Translations under genes and position numbers: made by a program
Notes under the pieces: model-generated
Database searches by the model: none
What the model was told of the DNA's origin: nothing
The model's input: only the letters and a program-made list of their open reading frames with translations
In this document: positions 10,043 to 19,455 of the stretch, piece after piece
How the letters are laid out: each line of letters begins with the position of its first letter
How positions within the stretch are numbered: position 1 is the first letter of the stretch
Origin: Eubacterium oxidoreducens
Lineage (GTDB): Bacteria; Bacillota; Clostridia; Lachnospirales; Lachnospiraceae
Reading direction: 5' to 3'
Assembly (NCBI RefSeq): GCF_900104415.1
Contig: NZ_FMXR01000020.1
Coordinates: 1 to 64,000 of the forward strand
Length of the DNA stretch: 64,000 nt

Positions 10043-11170
10043 TCACTCCCTCTTGGCAATCACAAATAACCTGCCGTCCTCCACATAGCTGTTGCATGTT
10101 GACAGCGTAATAAGCTGATCACCATATGAAATGTCTAAATCTCCATAAACTGAAAGCTTATTTAACTTCTTCACAATCTTATTAAAGTCTGCTTCATCTT
10201 GTGCATTGATAAAATCATAATACCGAAATCCCGAATCATCCTGATAAGACACTTCAGAAAGTCCAACGCCAACCACCTTATAGGTTTGCTTTTCATAAAT
10301 CGTATCAAATGTAATTTCTTTATGTTCTTTATAAAAAGATTCCTCAAGATAATTCTTCAGTGTTCCAAACATGGCTCCACTTCGCATATTATGCCCATAT
10401 ATAATAAGATTCGTATCTCGATTTACAAAATCATTTCGTCCATCTAAGAATAACGAACCGTTATTGTCTTTTGTCTTTTCAAAACTATGCTTGAGATAGT
10501 AAGAATTGTCTCCCACAATCTGCATAACCGGGTAATTAATCTGTGTTCCGTCAATCTCAAGCCATCCTATCAAATCGTTATTTTGCTCATAAATACTCTC
10601 AAACTCCGGAAGTATCGTAAGTGTCGATGGGTCAATCTCTTCTTGGGTCTGTTGCGGCTCATCCGTCGTCTCTTGTGTGGTTTCTTCTTCCGTCGTCGTC
10701 TCTTCTTCTGTTGCAAAAGGCGATACGTAACTTTCTGCGTATTTGCTGACCGCAGTTTCATGTTCTTCTTGAAGATTCGTCAAATTCTGTGTATTGACAT
10801 CACTTCTATGTTTTTGTATGGCAAATGTAATTGCACATACCGCCGCAATTATAATCAGCAGCACGCCTGCAATCACCCGGCCCTTACTGTTTTGTGGATT
10901 TTCCAGTCGCTGTGTATATTGTGTCAAAGAAAGTTCATGCGAATGATTCGCTACAATATCTGACACATAAACAAAAAAGCCGTTGCCAACCTTCGTTTTA
11001 AATGTAATCTTGTTGCTTCTAAGCAGCTTATAAAGACGCAAGGATGCATCTTCATCATAAATATCGACTTCATGGATGATGCCTTTGATCTTCTTGACAT
11101 CATCCAATCCATCTAAATATTCCTCATAAGTATCAAATTCATACTGACCGATTTTGTACTTTTCTTCCAT
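10043..11170 (-). CDS. srtB: Class B sortase with a cytoplasmic N-terminal extension
   Basis: 375 residues. About 95 cytoplasmic residues precede a single membrane helix (GVLLIIIAAVCAITFAI), an unusual extension: it reads as a small folded domain (YEFDTYEEYLDGL and following) rather than the usual short tail. After the helix comes a low-complexity Thr/Glu linker, then the sortase domain. The catalytic triad is visible: His in NLIIYGHNMRSG, Cys in TLSTCNSYV (about residue 359) and Arg in EDGRLFVIAKR (about 367). It is a transpeptidase that covalently attaches secreted proteins at the cell surface. It sits between two large secreted proteins, 10 bases from the giant repeat gene and 7 bases from the LRR gene, so these are the likely clients. 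Confidence 0.93.
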   Translation of the reverse strand: MEEKYKIGQYEFDTYEEYLDGLDDVKKIKGIIHEVDIYDEDASLRLYKLLRSNKITFKTKVGNGFFVYVSDIVANHSHELSLTQYTQRLENPQNSKGRVIAGVLLIIIAAVCAITFAIQKHRSDVNTQNLTNLQEEHETAVSKYAESYVSPFATEEETTTEEETTQETTDEPQQTQEEIDPSTLTILPEFESIYEQNNDLIGWLEIDGTQINYPVMQIVGDNSYYLKHSFEKTKDNNGSLFLDGRNDFVNRDTNLIIYGHNMRSGAMFGTLKNYLEESFYKEHKEITFDTIYEKQTYKVVGVGLSEVSYQDDSGFRYYDFINAQDEADFNKIVKKLNKLSVYGDLDISYGDQLITLSTCNSYVEDGRLFVIAKRE

Positions 11171-11180
11171 AGTGCTAAAT

Positions 11181-14100
11181 CTACTTTACTTTTACTGTCC
11201 TGACAGAAGAGTAACTACTATAAACCGTCTTGCCATTTACCTTGGCATATGCACGAATCTTGTAATATCTCTTCTTGCCGGATGTCCCCTTAGTATCAGT
11301 ATAACTTAATACCCCGGATTTTGAAATTGTTTTTAATTTTTTGTAGGTACCCTTTTTCTTGGAAGCTACATATATCACATAACCCTTGCAAGAAACCTTC
11401 GACCATTTCAGTGTAACCTTTCCCTTCGAGGTCGATGTCGCTACGCTAAGAGTCGGTGTCTTTGGCAACGTTGTCGCAGCCACTTCCGTAGATGAAGCAC
11501 CATATGATTTTACTCCGTTTTGCAGAACATATGCGCGAACCGTTACTTTATAATACTTCTTGGCTTTTAGATTCGTAAGCTTTAACGTCGTCTTCGCACT
11601 TACCGTTCCAAGCTTTGTCTTGTTATCCGATGTCCACACCTCATAGCCGCTTGCACCGGTTACTTTGGACCAGCTTAGCGTCATTGTAGAAGACGTTGTC
11701 GACTTAACTTTCACGTTTTTGACCGTATCCGGTGTAATCTGGAATCTAAGTATATTACTTCCGGTATAATTACCGCTTCCTTTTACTGTTACGATTGCCG
11801 TACCGCACTTTGTGTTGTTTTGGTAAGATACGACATAATCGGTTCCGTTCTTTAGCTTATTGGTTCCATTGCTTACAGTTACGGTCGGCGTCTTCGCCTT
11901 TCCGTTATAAATCGCGTCGGACACATCGGAGAACGTCAGTGTATTAACACTTCTTTGCGTAATGTAAAAGCGTATCGTCTTTACTCCGGTATAACTACCT
12001 GTACCCTTGATGATAATCTTGCCTCGCTTATCGCTGCTTGCGGATACCGATACATTATCCTCATAAGTCACCGTATAGTCCGTATTCTTAACAAGCTGCG
12101 TCGTCATGCCGGAATCCGTATACACTTCCACATCCGGCGTAATTGCGCTTCCTGTATAAACATAAGATGGCGCATAAGAATTAGGATCTACATAGATTCC
12201 GGAAATACTGTTTTTAATTTCAAATGTCTTCGTCACGTTATACCAATAATGTGAACCATTTACGGCTTCAATCGTCATAGTCGCGGTTCCGACATTGACA
12301 TTATTTGTGTAAGTCACCGTATAATCCTGATCCTTTACGAGTATATTACCTGCGCATTCCACAACCAGATTCGGTTCTATTGCCGAACCGGTATATGCAT
12401 ATTCTTCCTCATAGGTATAGGTTGCATCATCAATCAGTGATCCGTAGATATCAAAGTTTAGCGTAATGCTATCCGTATAAGACCCCATTCCCGTGATGGT
12501 GATGGTTGCCTGTCCGGCATTGACATTATTACTGTATTTTACCGTATAATCGATACCTTTTTCCAGCGTATCCGGCTCACCGTTTATCAAGTTTAACGCA
12601 TCCGTTACAACTACTGACGGCTTATACGCAGAGCCTTTATACTCTACCTGTGCCTTCTGTGCATCCTTAAGCTGCGCGCTGATTTCTTCATTCGTAAGAG
12701 AACGCGGTTCAATTGTATAATTGGTTTTATACGTTCCGGTGAAATTACCGGTACCGGTAGCTGTTACCAGTACGGTTCCAACATTGGTATGATCCTCTGC
12801 ATAGGTAAGCGTATAATCTATTCCCTCTACAAGTGCTTCTCCTGCGTAGCTCATCATAAGCCCCGGCTCAAGAGGCGAACCGGTATATTCCTGATTGGCG
12901 ATTCTTTGTGTTGTAACGTCTTTTAGCTGCGCCGGGTTAATTGTAAATGTCACTTCTTTGCTACCTACATAACACTTTCCGGTTCCGGTACCGGTTACAA
13001 CGATCGTCGGGAGCGTATCGGTATCCGTATCTCCACTATAGCCTCCGGCATCAACGTTATTTTCATAGGTAACTTCATAATCAACACCTTCTTCTAACGT
13101 TACACCTCCAGCAATCGCTCCACCAACTACAACTACTTGCGGCTCATGGGCTGTGCGATCGTAAGTATAGGTTTCTTGTCCTGCTGCAATCGTCACACTA
13201 ATCTCGGAAATATCATATCCAATCGAATAGTACTCGGTTGTCTGTCCGGTTACATTTCTATCATCCAGTGCCTGAATTTTAACCCAGGCAGCGTCCTTAT
13301 CGACGTCTACATTATTGCCGCCGTAATGCAACGTATAGTCTTCATCTTCCACAAGCACTGTGCTTCCAACAGATATCACGATATGATCCGGCGTTACCGC
13401 CTGTTCGGTATAGATCTGATCATCCACTCCGCTAATGGTTGCCTTGGAGATATCAAGCTGCGTAATTTCAAATGTGAGATCAATGATTTGACCTTCATAT
13501 TCTCCCAGACCGGTAATATGAATCGTTGCAGTTCCTACATTCAGATTATCACTGTATGTAATTTCATAATCCGTTCCTTCCTCAACTTCGATTCCGGATT
13601 TTGCAAAACTATTAGCATAGATATTAAGCTGCGGCTCTATCGGATCTCCCGCATATTCATAAGACGGCGTTGTTCCATCTTCAAATTCATCAACAAATTC
13701 TGCTGCCAAATCTCCGCTACTGTCTTGTATCGTAAACGTACCCATCTTGCTTCCGGTATAATTGCCCATACCGTAAATCGTTATCGTAGCAGTTCCAGGC
13801 TCTATGTTGTTCGCATAAGAATAATCCTCAGCCGTCTCATCATATACCACATAATAATCCGTGCCTTCTACCAGCACTGTAGTATCATCCTTGACAACCG
13901 GCACCGGCTCAAGATATGCCCCGTGATCCCAGGTCTGCACCGGAGCCGTTATGGATACCAAAGACGAGTTAATATTCTTAGGTGTGATTGTAAACGACAG
14001 CGCTCCGGTTCCCATAAATACATCCGAGGTATCGGCTGCCGTTACCAGAATCTGCCCCAATCCTATCTCTGTATTCTCTCCGTATGAAATCGCATAATCA

Positions 14101-17100
14101 TCCGCATAAGAACTGTCATTTAACAAATCAGCGCTGATGACCTCTCCATTCGTATAACTAAGCGTCTGTATCTGCGGCACAATCTCTTCGCCGGTATATT
14201 CGGCATCCGCTATCGTACCCGTTAAGTTACCATCTCCCAGATCGTAGCGAATCGGGAACGTCGTACTGATTTCTTCTAGATAACCACCTGTTCCTACTAG
14301 CGTAACCGTAGCTTCTCCTACCTCAATATTATTCTCATAAGTCAAGGTAAAGTCTTCCCCGAGTACTAAGGTGTCACCTTCAAATGTCACGGACAAATCA
14401 TCCGCATCGAGGGTTACTTCTGATCCCGTATAAGCCTGCGGTGCGATATCTGCAATCTGCGCTCCTGTAATCGAACGGCTGATAATAAATGTTGTATAAG
14501 CCGTTCCCACATAGAAGCTGTCTGCGCTCATAATTGCCGTAATCACATATTTGGCAATGCCTGCTTGTGTGTTGTCTTCATAAGAAACCGTATAATTGAC
14601 ATCTTCTACCAATGTCTCATAATTATCTTCGTCTCCATAAGTGACCACCACATCATCTACCGTCACTGCGGTACCGCTATATGCACGACTTGCAATCTCT
14701 GAGAACATCGTCATCGGTGCGCTTGTCGAACCAAGATCATAGCCGATTGAATATTTCTTGGTCAATGTGCCATCAAAATTACCAATACCTGTAATCGTCA
14801 TATAGGCCGTATTATAACCAACCGTCAGATTGTTATGATACGTAATTTCATAATCAATTCCTTCAATTAAGCTTTCATCTCCTACCTTGACTTCTACATC
14901 TGTAGGATATGCTCCGGTTGACTTGTATGCCACCTGCGAAGTATAAGTTACGGTCGCATTGGTAAGCTTACCAACTACACGGTAGTATATCTTCTTGCTT
15001 CCGGTAAAATTATTCACGCCTCGAATCGTAACTTCCTTCACACCCGGTGATGCAAGATCTGTATTCGCTGTATAATCTACCAGATAATCAGAGTTTTCAT
15101 CAATTTCTTCTTCTCCGGTCGTGATCTCCTGACCATTCAGTTGTGATGTATTATCATTTGCTGAACCGGTATTGGAGCTGTCATAGTCATAACGAACTTC
15201 CAGATCTCCGGTTTGATCATCCAAATCAATCGTTCCCAACATAACCGGACTACCTGTATAGGTATAGGTGAGATCTGTATCTTCCGTATCGACGCTCCAA
15301 TAATGAGAGCCATCACCCGGATCTTCAATCGGATCACCCTTAATATAGATTGCTCCTAGCTTAATATCGTAGCTGATTCTGTAATAAGCAATTCTGGTGC
15401 CGGTATAATTACCGGTTCCTGTAAAGGTGATTTTCGCGATTCCAACCTTATTGATATTGGCATATGCCGTTGTATAATCCTTGACCTCGGTATTGCTTCC
15501 TTCTTCTAGAATCACAACACTTCCATCTGATAACGTATCCTTTACCACCGGATCGGTATCCGGATAGAACGTCGTCTTGGTATCTTCATATAATACCGTA
15601 TTGATACTCATTACCGTAATCGACGCGGAACCAATATTTTTCTTGTTTATCGTAAATGGCACATAAACGATTCCAAGGACATTATTCGTACCCACCACTT
15701 TTAGATAATAGGTTACGCTATTACCATCCGAATCCACCGCATTCTTTACAGTAGCTGCAATAGTTCCTTGTGCATCTGCATACACACCTGCCACGGTATA
15801 GTCTTCGCCCTCTACAAGATCGATTTCATTTTGACTACTGTCTCTAAATATCAAACTGTAATCAAGATCTTCAAATGGAATCTCCATTCCGGTGTAGGTA
15901 TTTGTCACATATGCCGTCGGCGTATAATCATTTAAAGAAATCTGACTTACTGTAAGCGGATGTCTCTTAGTCGTATAAAGGTTTAGGAAATACTTACTGG
16001 TACTGGTCGGAATTACCTTCACATAATAAGTACCTGCCTCTGTAATCGAAGATAACTGCGTATTCGATGTGTTACTTGGATAAACTTCAAGTGTATAGTC
16101 CACATCCTTGGTCAATCTGGTTGTGACGGTATTTCCACTTTCATCTTGCTCTTCAATCACAATCTCACCATCTACTTCATCAATAAGATCTTCTCCTGTG
16201 TAAGTAAGATCGTACATGGCATAAGTAGCTGCATTCTTAACTTCGTCAAGATTATACAGTATTTCATATTCTAAGCTTTCATCCTGATTGATATAATTAC
16301 CCATACCGGTAATTAACACGTGCTTTGTTCCTACCGTTGTATTGTTTGGATAGGAGACGCTATAGTCAACGCCCTCCGTCAAGGTAACACTGCCGTCCTT
16401 TACGACCACGCTTGGCGCCGGAAGATTGGCTGCCACAGCCGAATATGCAGAATAGCCATGATAATTACCACTTGCAAAGCTTACCGTAATATCCGAATTC
16501 TCTCCTGTGTTAATGGATCTTGAACCTATATTAAATGTCTTGGTACGACTTCCGGTATAATTGCCAATACCTGTAATCGTAATCGTTGCTGTTCCAATCT
16601 GGTCATTATTCTCAAAGCTAAGCGTATAGTCCGTACCTTGCACCAATGTAGCACCTGTCTCAGAATCGGTAATTACCGGATTCACTTCGACAGAGCCATT
16701 CGGGTTAAATGGCTGCTGTGCAATATCTGCTACCGATACGGTAGCATCTGAAATCGATTTTTGATGAATGGTAAATGTCTTTGTCAACATACCGGTATAA
16801 TTTCCGGTTCCGGAAATCATTACCGTTGCCGTACCGGCATTGACATTATTGGAATATCCGCTGATGGTATAATCCGTTCCTTCCTCAAGTTCATTTACCT
16901 GCGTATGCGTACCACCACTGCCATCGGAATACGTATAGCTGTATGTCACATCCAGGTCAACATCATTTTGCGCACTTCCATCATAGGTATGTGTGCTGTT
17001 GATGGTAACTTCAATGCTAGACTCATCGGTATCCGCATCTGTAAGATTCTTTCTAAGAATCGTAAAGTTCGTGGTTGCTGTCTGTCCTTCCCAATTTGAT

Positions 17101-18728
17101 CCATCTGATCCGGTTACCGTGATTGTTGCCGTAGAACCGGCATCAACATTGTTACTGTATACCGTTGAATAAGAATTGCCTACATCTACTCTTGCTCCGC
17201 TTCCATACTGGGTCTCCCAGTTTGATGCGTAAACGACTATCTCCGGCTTGATTGGCAGACCCGTATAGGTATAAGTTGCGGTGGAATCTGCAAGCTCAAC
17301 TTTCAAATCTCCGTCGCTATCATTAATAATAAAAGTTGCTATCGTGGTTCCATTGTAATTATTACAACCCGCGATTGTTATCGTAGCCGGGGAACCGCTC
17401 GTACTTGGATTAATATTGTTATAGTATCCCATAATGGTATAATCCGTTCCTTGCTCCAGCGTATAGCCCCCATCTGTCAAAATAATCTCATCATCCAGCC
17501 CGGTAATCGAACGTCCTGTCCAAGTCTTATCCGCAATCGCCGCTACGGTTGTCTCGCTAATCGGTTTCGCAGCAATCGAATAATTCACAGTTCCTGTTCC
17601 CATATACAAGGAAGAGGACTCTTCTGCTACAACATCCACAGATGCGGTATTCGTTCCGGCATTGATATTATTCGTATAATTCTCCAGATAATAATCTCCG
17701 ACCGCGCCTCCACCGGACTCTGTCAGTGTCGCACTATAACCGGAATTCGTATAAGTAAGCGTATAGGTTCCGGATGTCAAGGTAATCGCACTGCCGGTAT
17801 AGGTCAGCGTGGAATTTGGTGTAAGTGTCAATCCACTGCTTAAATCATATCGAATCTTATACGTTGCCGATACCGAAGTGTCATTATCAAAGTAATTACT
17901 TCCCGTAAAGGTTATGGTTGCGTCGTCTCCAACTTCCACATTATTCGAATACGATATCGTATAATCATCTGACGTAAGCGGAATATTACTTCCTCCGAAC
18001 GTAACCGTATAATCCGATGCGTCCAATCTCACATCCCCACCGGTATATGCTTTCTTCATGGCATCCGAATCAATGGTTACTGTGGCTTCACTGATATCGG
18101 AAAGTACTCCAATTGTCGTAACTGCCATTTGGTCAAAATCAAGATCGACACCGGAAGCATCCTCTAGCTCTGCCCAGCTTGCCGCTGCTCCATCCTTATA
18201 ATAGCAATCCGTCTCTCCGGCCGTATCATTTGCCAGCACTTTAATCGTGGAACCGTCACTACTACTTAGTGTCACTACAATTGCACATTTTTCTCCAACC
18301 TTTACTCTTCCGCCGTTTATCTCAACGGTCGTTGATCCGCCGGACGAACAGGTTCCTGTTACCAGTGTATCAAGTGCAGCAGTTCCACTATCCGGATCGT
18401 TTCCTGTAAGATCGGTATATACCTGAACCGAATAGCTAATAGACTTTGATGTTAATACACGTGGAATAACAATCGACTGAATCTCTTGCGTCAGCCATTC
18501 TTCCGTCGTCAAAGTCGAACTGTTTTGCTCTGCTGTAATTATGCTGGCAATGCTTCCTCCACTTGCTATTGTTATGGTCTCTTCAACGTCTTCACCAACA
18601 TCATAGGTATACGTCGCATCCGTCGTATCTGCCTGTGCCGTGACAAGCGATGTTGTTCCATTCATCCCAAACACCATTCCAAGTGTTAGCACTACTGCTA
18701 TTATTCGTTTACTAACTATCTTCCTCAT
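11181..18728 (-). CDS. Giant secreted protein of about 24 tandem Ig-like (MBG-type) repeats plus two FnIII-like domains
   Basis: 2515 residues. The signal peptide (RIIAVVLTLGMVFGMNG...) is followed by an N-terminal region of about 220 residues. Then come about 24 repeats of 70-90 residues, each built as YTGSAI..P...V, a DYTVTYSNN turn, and a GTATITITGTGNYTG strand ending in an F-x-I. I counted 24 such turn/strand units; several are diverged (for example around 15700-16050). The C-terminus has two fibronectin-III-like modules (VKVKSTTSSTMTLSWSKVTG and TLSVATSTSKGKVTLKWSKV). It ends RTVKVK with no sorting motif or membrane helix. Such proteins are extracellular fibres or adhesins in gut Clostridia; that role is inferred. 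The gene is upstream of srtB in the same direction. Confidence 0.88.
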   Translation of the reverse strand: MRKIVSKRIIAVVLTLGMVFGMNGTTSLVTAQADTTDATYTYDVGEDVEETITIASGGSIASIITAEQNSSTLTTEEWLTQEIQSIVIPRVLTSKSISYSVQVYTDLTGNDPDSGTAALDTLVTGTCSSGGSTTVEINGGRVKVGEKCAIVVTLSSSDGSTIKVLANDTAGETDCYYKDGAAASWAELEDASGVDLDFDQMAVTTIGVLSDISEATVTIDSDAMKKAYTGGDVRLDASDYTVTFGGSNIPLTSDDYTISYSNNVEVGDDATITFTGSNYFDNDTSVSATYKIRYDLSSGLTLTPNSTLTYTGSAITLTSGTYTLTYTNSGYSATLTESGGGAVGDYYLENYTNNINAGTNTASVDVVAEESSSLYMGTGTVNYSIAAKPISETTVAAIADKTWTGRSITGLDDEIILTDGGYTLEQGTDYTIMGYYNNINPSTSGSPATITIAGCNNYNGTTIATFIINDSDGDLKVELADSTATYTYTGLPIKPEIVVYASNWETQYGSGARVDVGNSYSTVYSNNVDAGSTATITVTGSDGSNWEGQTATTNFTILRKNLTDADTDESSIEVTINSTHTYDGSAQNDVDLDVTYSYTYSDGSGGTHTQVNELEEGTDYTISGYSNNVNAGTATVMISGTGNYTGMLTKTFTIHQKSISDATVSVADIAQQPFNPNGSVEVNPVITDSETGATLVQGTDYTLSFENNDQIGTATITITGIGNYTGSRTKTFNIGSRSINTGENSDITVSFASGNYHGYSAYSAVAANLPAPSVVVKDGSVTLTEGVDYSVSYPNNTTVGTKHVLITGMGNYINQDESLEYEILYNLDEVKNAATYAMYDLTYTGEDLIDEVDGEIVIEEQDESGNTVTTRLTKDVDYTLEVYPSNTSNTQLSSITEAGTYYVKVIPTSTSKYFLNLYTTKRHPLTVSQISLNDYTPTAYVTNTYTGMEIPFEDLDYSLIFRDSSQNEIDLVEGEDYTVAGVYADAQGTIAATVKNAVDSDGNSVTYYLKVVGTNNVLGIVYVPFTINKKNIGSASITVMSINTVLYEDTKTTFYPDTDPVVKDTLSDGSVVILEEGSNTEVKDYTTAYANINKVGIAKITFTGTGNYTGTRIAYYRISYDIKLGAIYIKGDPIEDPGDGSHYWSVDTEDTDLTYTYTGSPVMLGTIDLDDQTGDLEVRYDYDSSNTGSANDNTSQLNGQEITTGEEEIDENSDYLVDYTANTDLASPGVKEVTIRGVNNFTGSKKIYYRVVGKLTNATVTYTSQVAYKSTGAYPTDVEVKVGDESLIEGIDYEITYHNNLTVGYNTAYMTITGIGNFDGTLTKKYSIGYDLGSTSAPMTMFSEIASRAYSGTAVTVDDVVVTYGDEDNYETLVEDVNYTVSYEDNTQAGIAKYVITAIMSADSFYVGTAYTTFIISRSITGAQIADIAPQAYTGSEVTLDADDLSVTFEGDTLVLGEDFTLTYENNIEVGEATVTLVGTGGYLEEISTTFPIRYDLGDGNLTGTIADAEYTGEEIVPQIQTLSYTNGEVISADLLNDSSYADDYAISYGENTEIGLGQILVTAADTSDVFMGTGALSFTITPKNINSSLVSITAPVQTWDHGAYLEPVPVVKDDTTVLVEGTDYYVVYDETAEDYSYANNIEPGTATITIYGMGNYTGSKMGTFTIQDSSGDLAAEFVDEFEDGTTPSYEYAGDPIEPQLNIYANSFAKSGIEVEEGTDYEITYSDNLNVGTATIHITGLGEYEGQIIDLTFEITQLDISKATISGVDDQIYTEQAVTPDHIVISVGSTVLVEDEDYTLHYGGNNVDVDKDAAWVKIQALDDRNVTGQTTEYYSIGYDISEISVTIAAGQETYTYDRTAHEPQVVVVGGAIAGGVTLEEGVDYEVTYENNVDAGGYSGDTDTDTLPTIVVTGTGTGKCYVGSKEVTFTINPAQLKDVTTQRIANQEYTGSPLEPGLMMSYAGEALVEGIDYTLTYAEDHTNVGTVLVTATGTGNFTGTYKTNYTIEPRSLTNEEISAQLKDAQKAQVEYKGSAYKPSVVVTDALNLINGEPDTLEKGIDYTVKYSNNVNAGQATITITGMGSYTDSITLNFDIYGSLIDDATYTYEEEYAYTGSAIEPNLVVECAGNILVKDQDYTVTYTNNVNVGTATMTIEAVNGSHYWYNVTKTFEIKNSISGIYVDPNSYAPSYVYTGSAITPDVEVYTDSGMTTQLVKNTDYTVTYEDNVSVSASSDKRGKIIIKGTGSYTGVKTIRFYITQRSVNTLTFSDVSDAIYNGKAKTPTVTVSNGTNKLKNGTDYVVSYQNNTKCGTAIVTVKGSGNYTGSNILRFQITPDTVKNVKVKSTTSSTMTLSWSKVTGASGYEVWTSDNKTKLGTVSAKTTLKLTNLKAKKYYKVTVRAYVLQNGVKSYGASSTEVAATTLPKTPTLSVATSTSKGKVTLKWSKVSCKGYVIYVASKKKGTYKKLKTISKSGVLSYTDTKGTSGKKRYYKIRAYAKVNGKTVYSSYSSVRTVKVK

Positions 18729-18971
18729 AACCTTTACCTCGCATCCTTGTGAGATCTTTATTTCCAGGGATTCCTCCCGTTTTTTGCCTATGTATCTACT
18801 TTATATTTTGGCACTTTTTTCCTAGTTTATCAACTAAAACGACACTATTTAGGTACACCAAAAGCAGGCCTACTTGCCCTATATCTACATTTATCGGAAA
18901 CTGTAGATTTTTCCTTAACCTTTTTCGCGAAAAAAAGGGAAAAACCTTTTTATTCGGCTTTTCCCTTATAA
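18729..18971 (-). promoter_or_regulatory. Upstream region of the giant surface protein, with a possible sigma-D type promoter
   Basis: No gene. On the minus strand TAAG (18914-18917), 15 bases, then TCCGATAA (18891-18898) resembles the motility sigma consensus TAAA-N15-GCCGATAT with one mismatch in each box. The leader to the start codon is about 160 bases. The fit is weaker than for the two flagellar promoters below. Confidence 0.4.
18932..18968 (-). terminator. Terminator after fliS
   Basis: On the minus strand AAGGGAAAAGCC, a loop, then GGTTTTTCCCTT followed by a T-run. It closes the flagellin-fliS transcript. Confidence 0.75.
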
Positions 18972-19445
18972 TCACGCTAAAAATCCTCTATTAATATCTC
19001 CGATTAAATTCTCAGAAAGTTCGTTTCGTCCATACGTCATCCCTGCATATACCTTTTGTGTATTATGCATCATAGGCCCGGAACTATCTTGCCTTGCCAA
19101 TTCAGCAAATGCCTCCTTAATCGGTCTTAGTACTACCTTCGCCTCTTCGATTCCACTCAAATCATAACGATACATCGATACCGACAAGCGTTCTAAGGCA
19201 AATTGATACAGCCGATATAACTGCGCTGCAATCGGATACTCAAAATTCAAATTGGCCTTTAGCTGTTGTACGGTTCTTGTTGCACCACGCACAGCATCCT
19301 TAAAGGCATTATGTTCCTGTGCCTCTTTGGCTGCTTTGGCTTCTTCCATATAGGCAAAACAGATATCAAATATAATCTCTACCAGCTCCGTCTTATTCGC
19401 CTTCGATATCCGTCTGGTAAAATCCTGCTTTACATGTGCCTGCAT
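18972..19445 (-). CDS. fliS: FliS-like flagellin export chaperone
   Basis: 157 residues, all-helical, with no signal peptide. The layout (SKANKTELVEIIFDICFAYM, a KDAVRGATRTVQQL helix and a hydrophobic NFEYPIAAQLYRLYQFALERLS helix) fits the FliS four-helix bundle. FliS binds the flagellin C-terminal D0 helix in the cytoplasm and prevents early polymerisation. It lies 10 bases behind the flagellin gene, the usual place. It carries an extra C-terminal tail of about 25 residues. Identification rests on pattern and position. Confidence 0.8.
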   Translation of the reverse strand: MQAHVKQDFTRRISKANKTELVEIIFDICFAYMEEAKAAKEAQEHNAFKDAVRGATRTVQQLKANLNFEYPIAAQLYRLYQFALERLSVSMYRYDLSGIEEAKVVLRPIKEAFAELARQDSSGPMMHNTQKVYAGMTYGRNELSENLIGDINRGFLA

Positions 19446-19455
19446 ATGCTACCTC

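Noticed and set aside
13137-14087. 316-residue open frame on the plus strand inside the giant repeat gene
   Set aside because: It is antisense to the repetitive Ig-like gene, has no ribosome site, and its composition follows the reverse complement of the repeats.
18729-18971. c-di-GMP riboswitch upstream of the giant surface protein
   Set aside because: The AGGGCAAG segment recalls the GEMM motif, but the other conserved positions and the paired helices could not be found.
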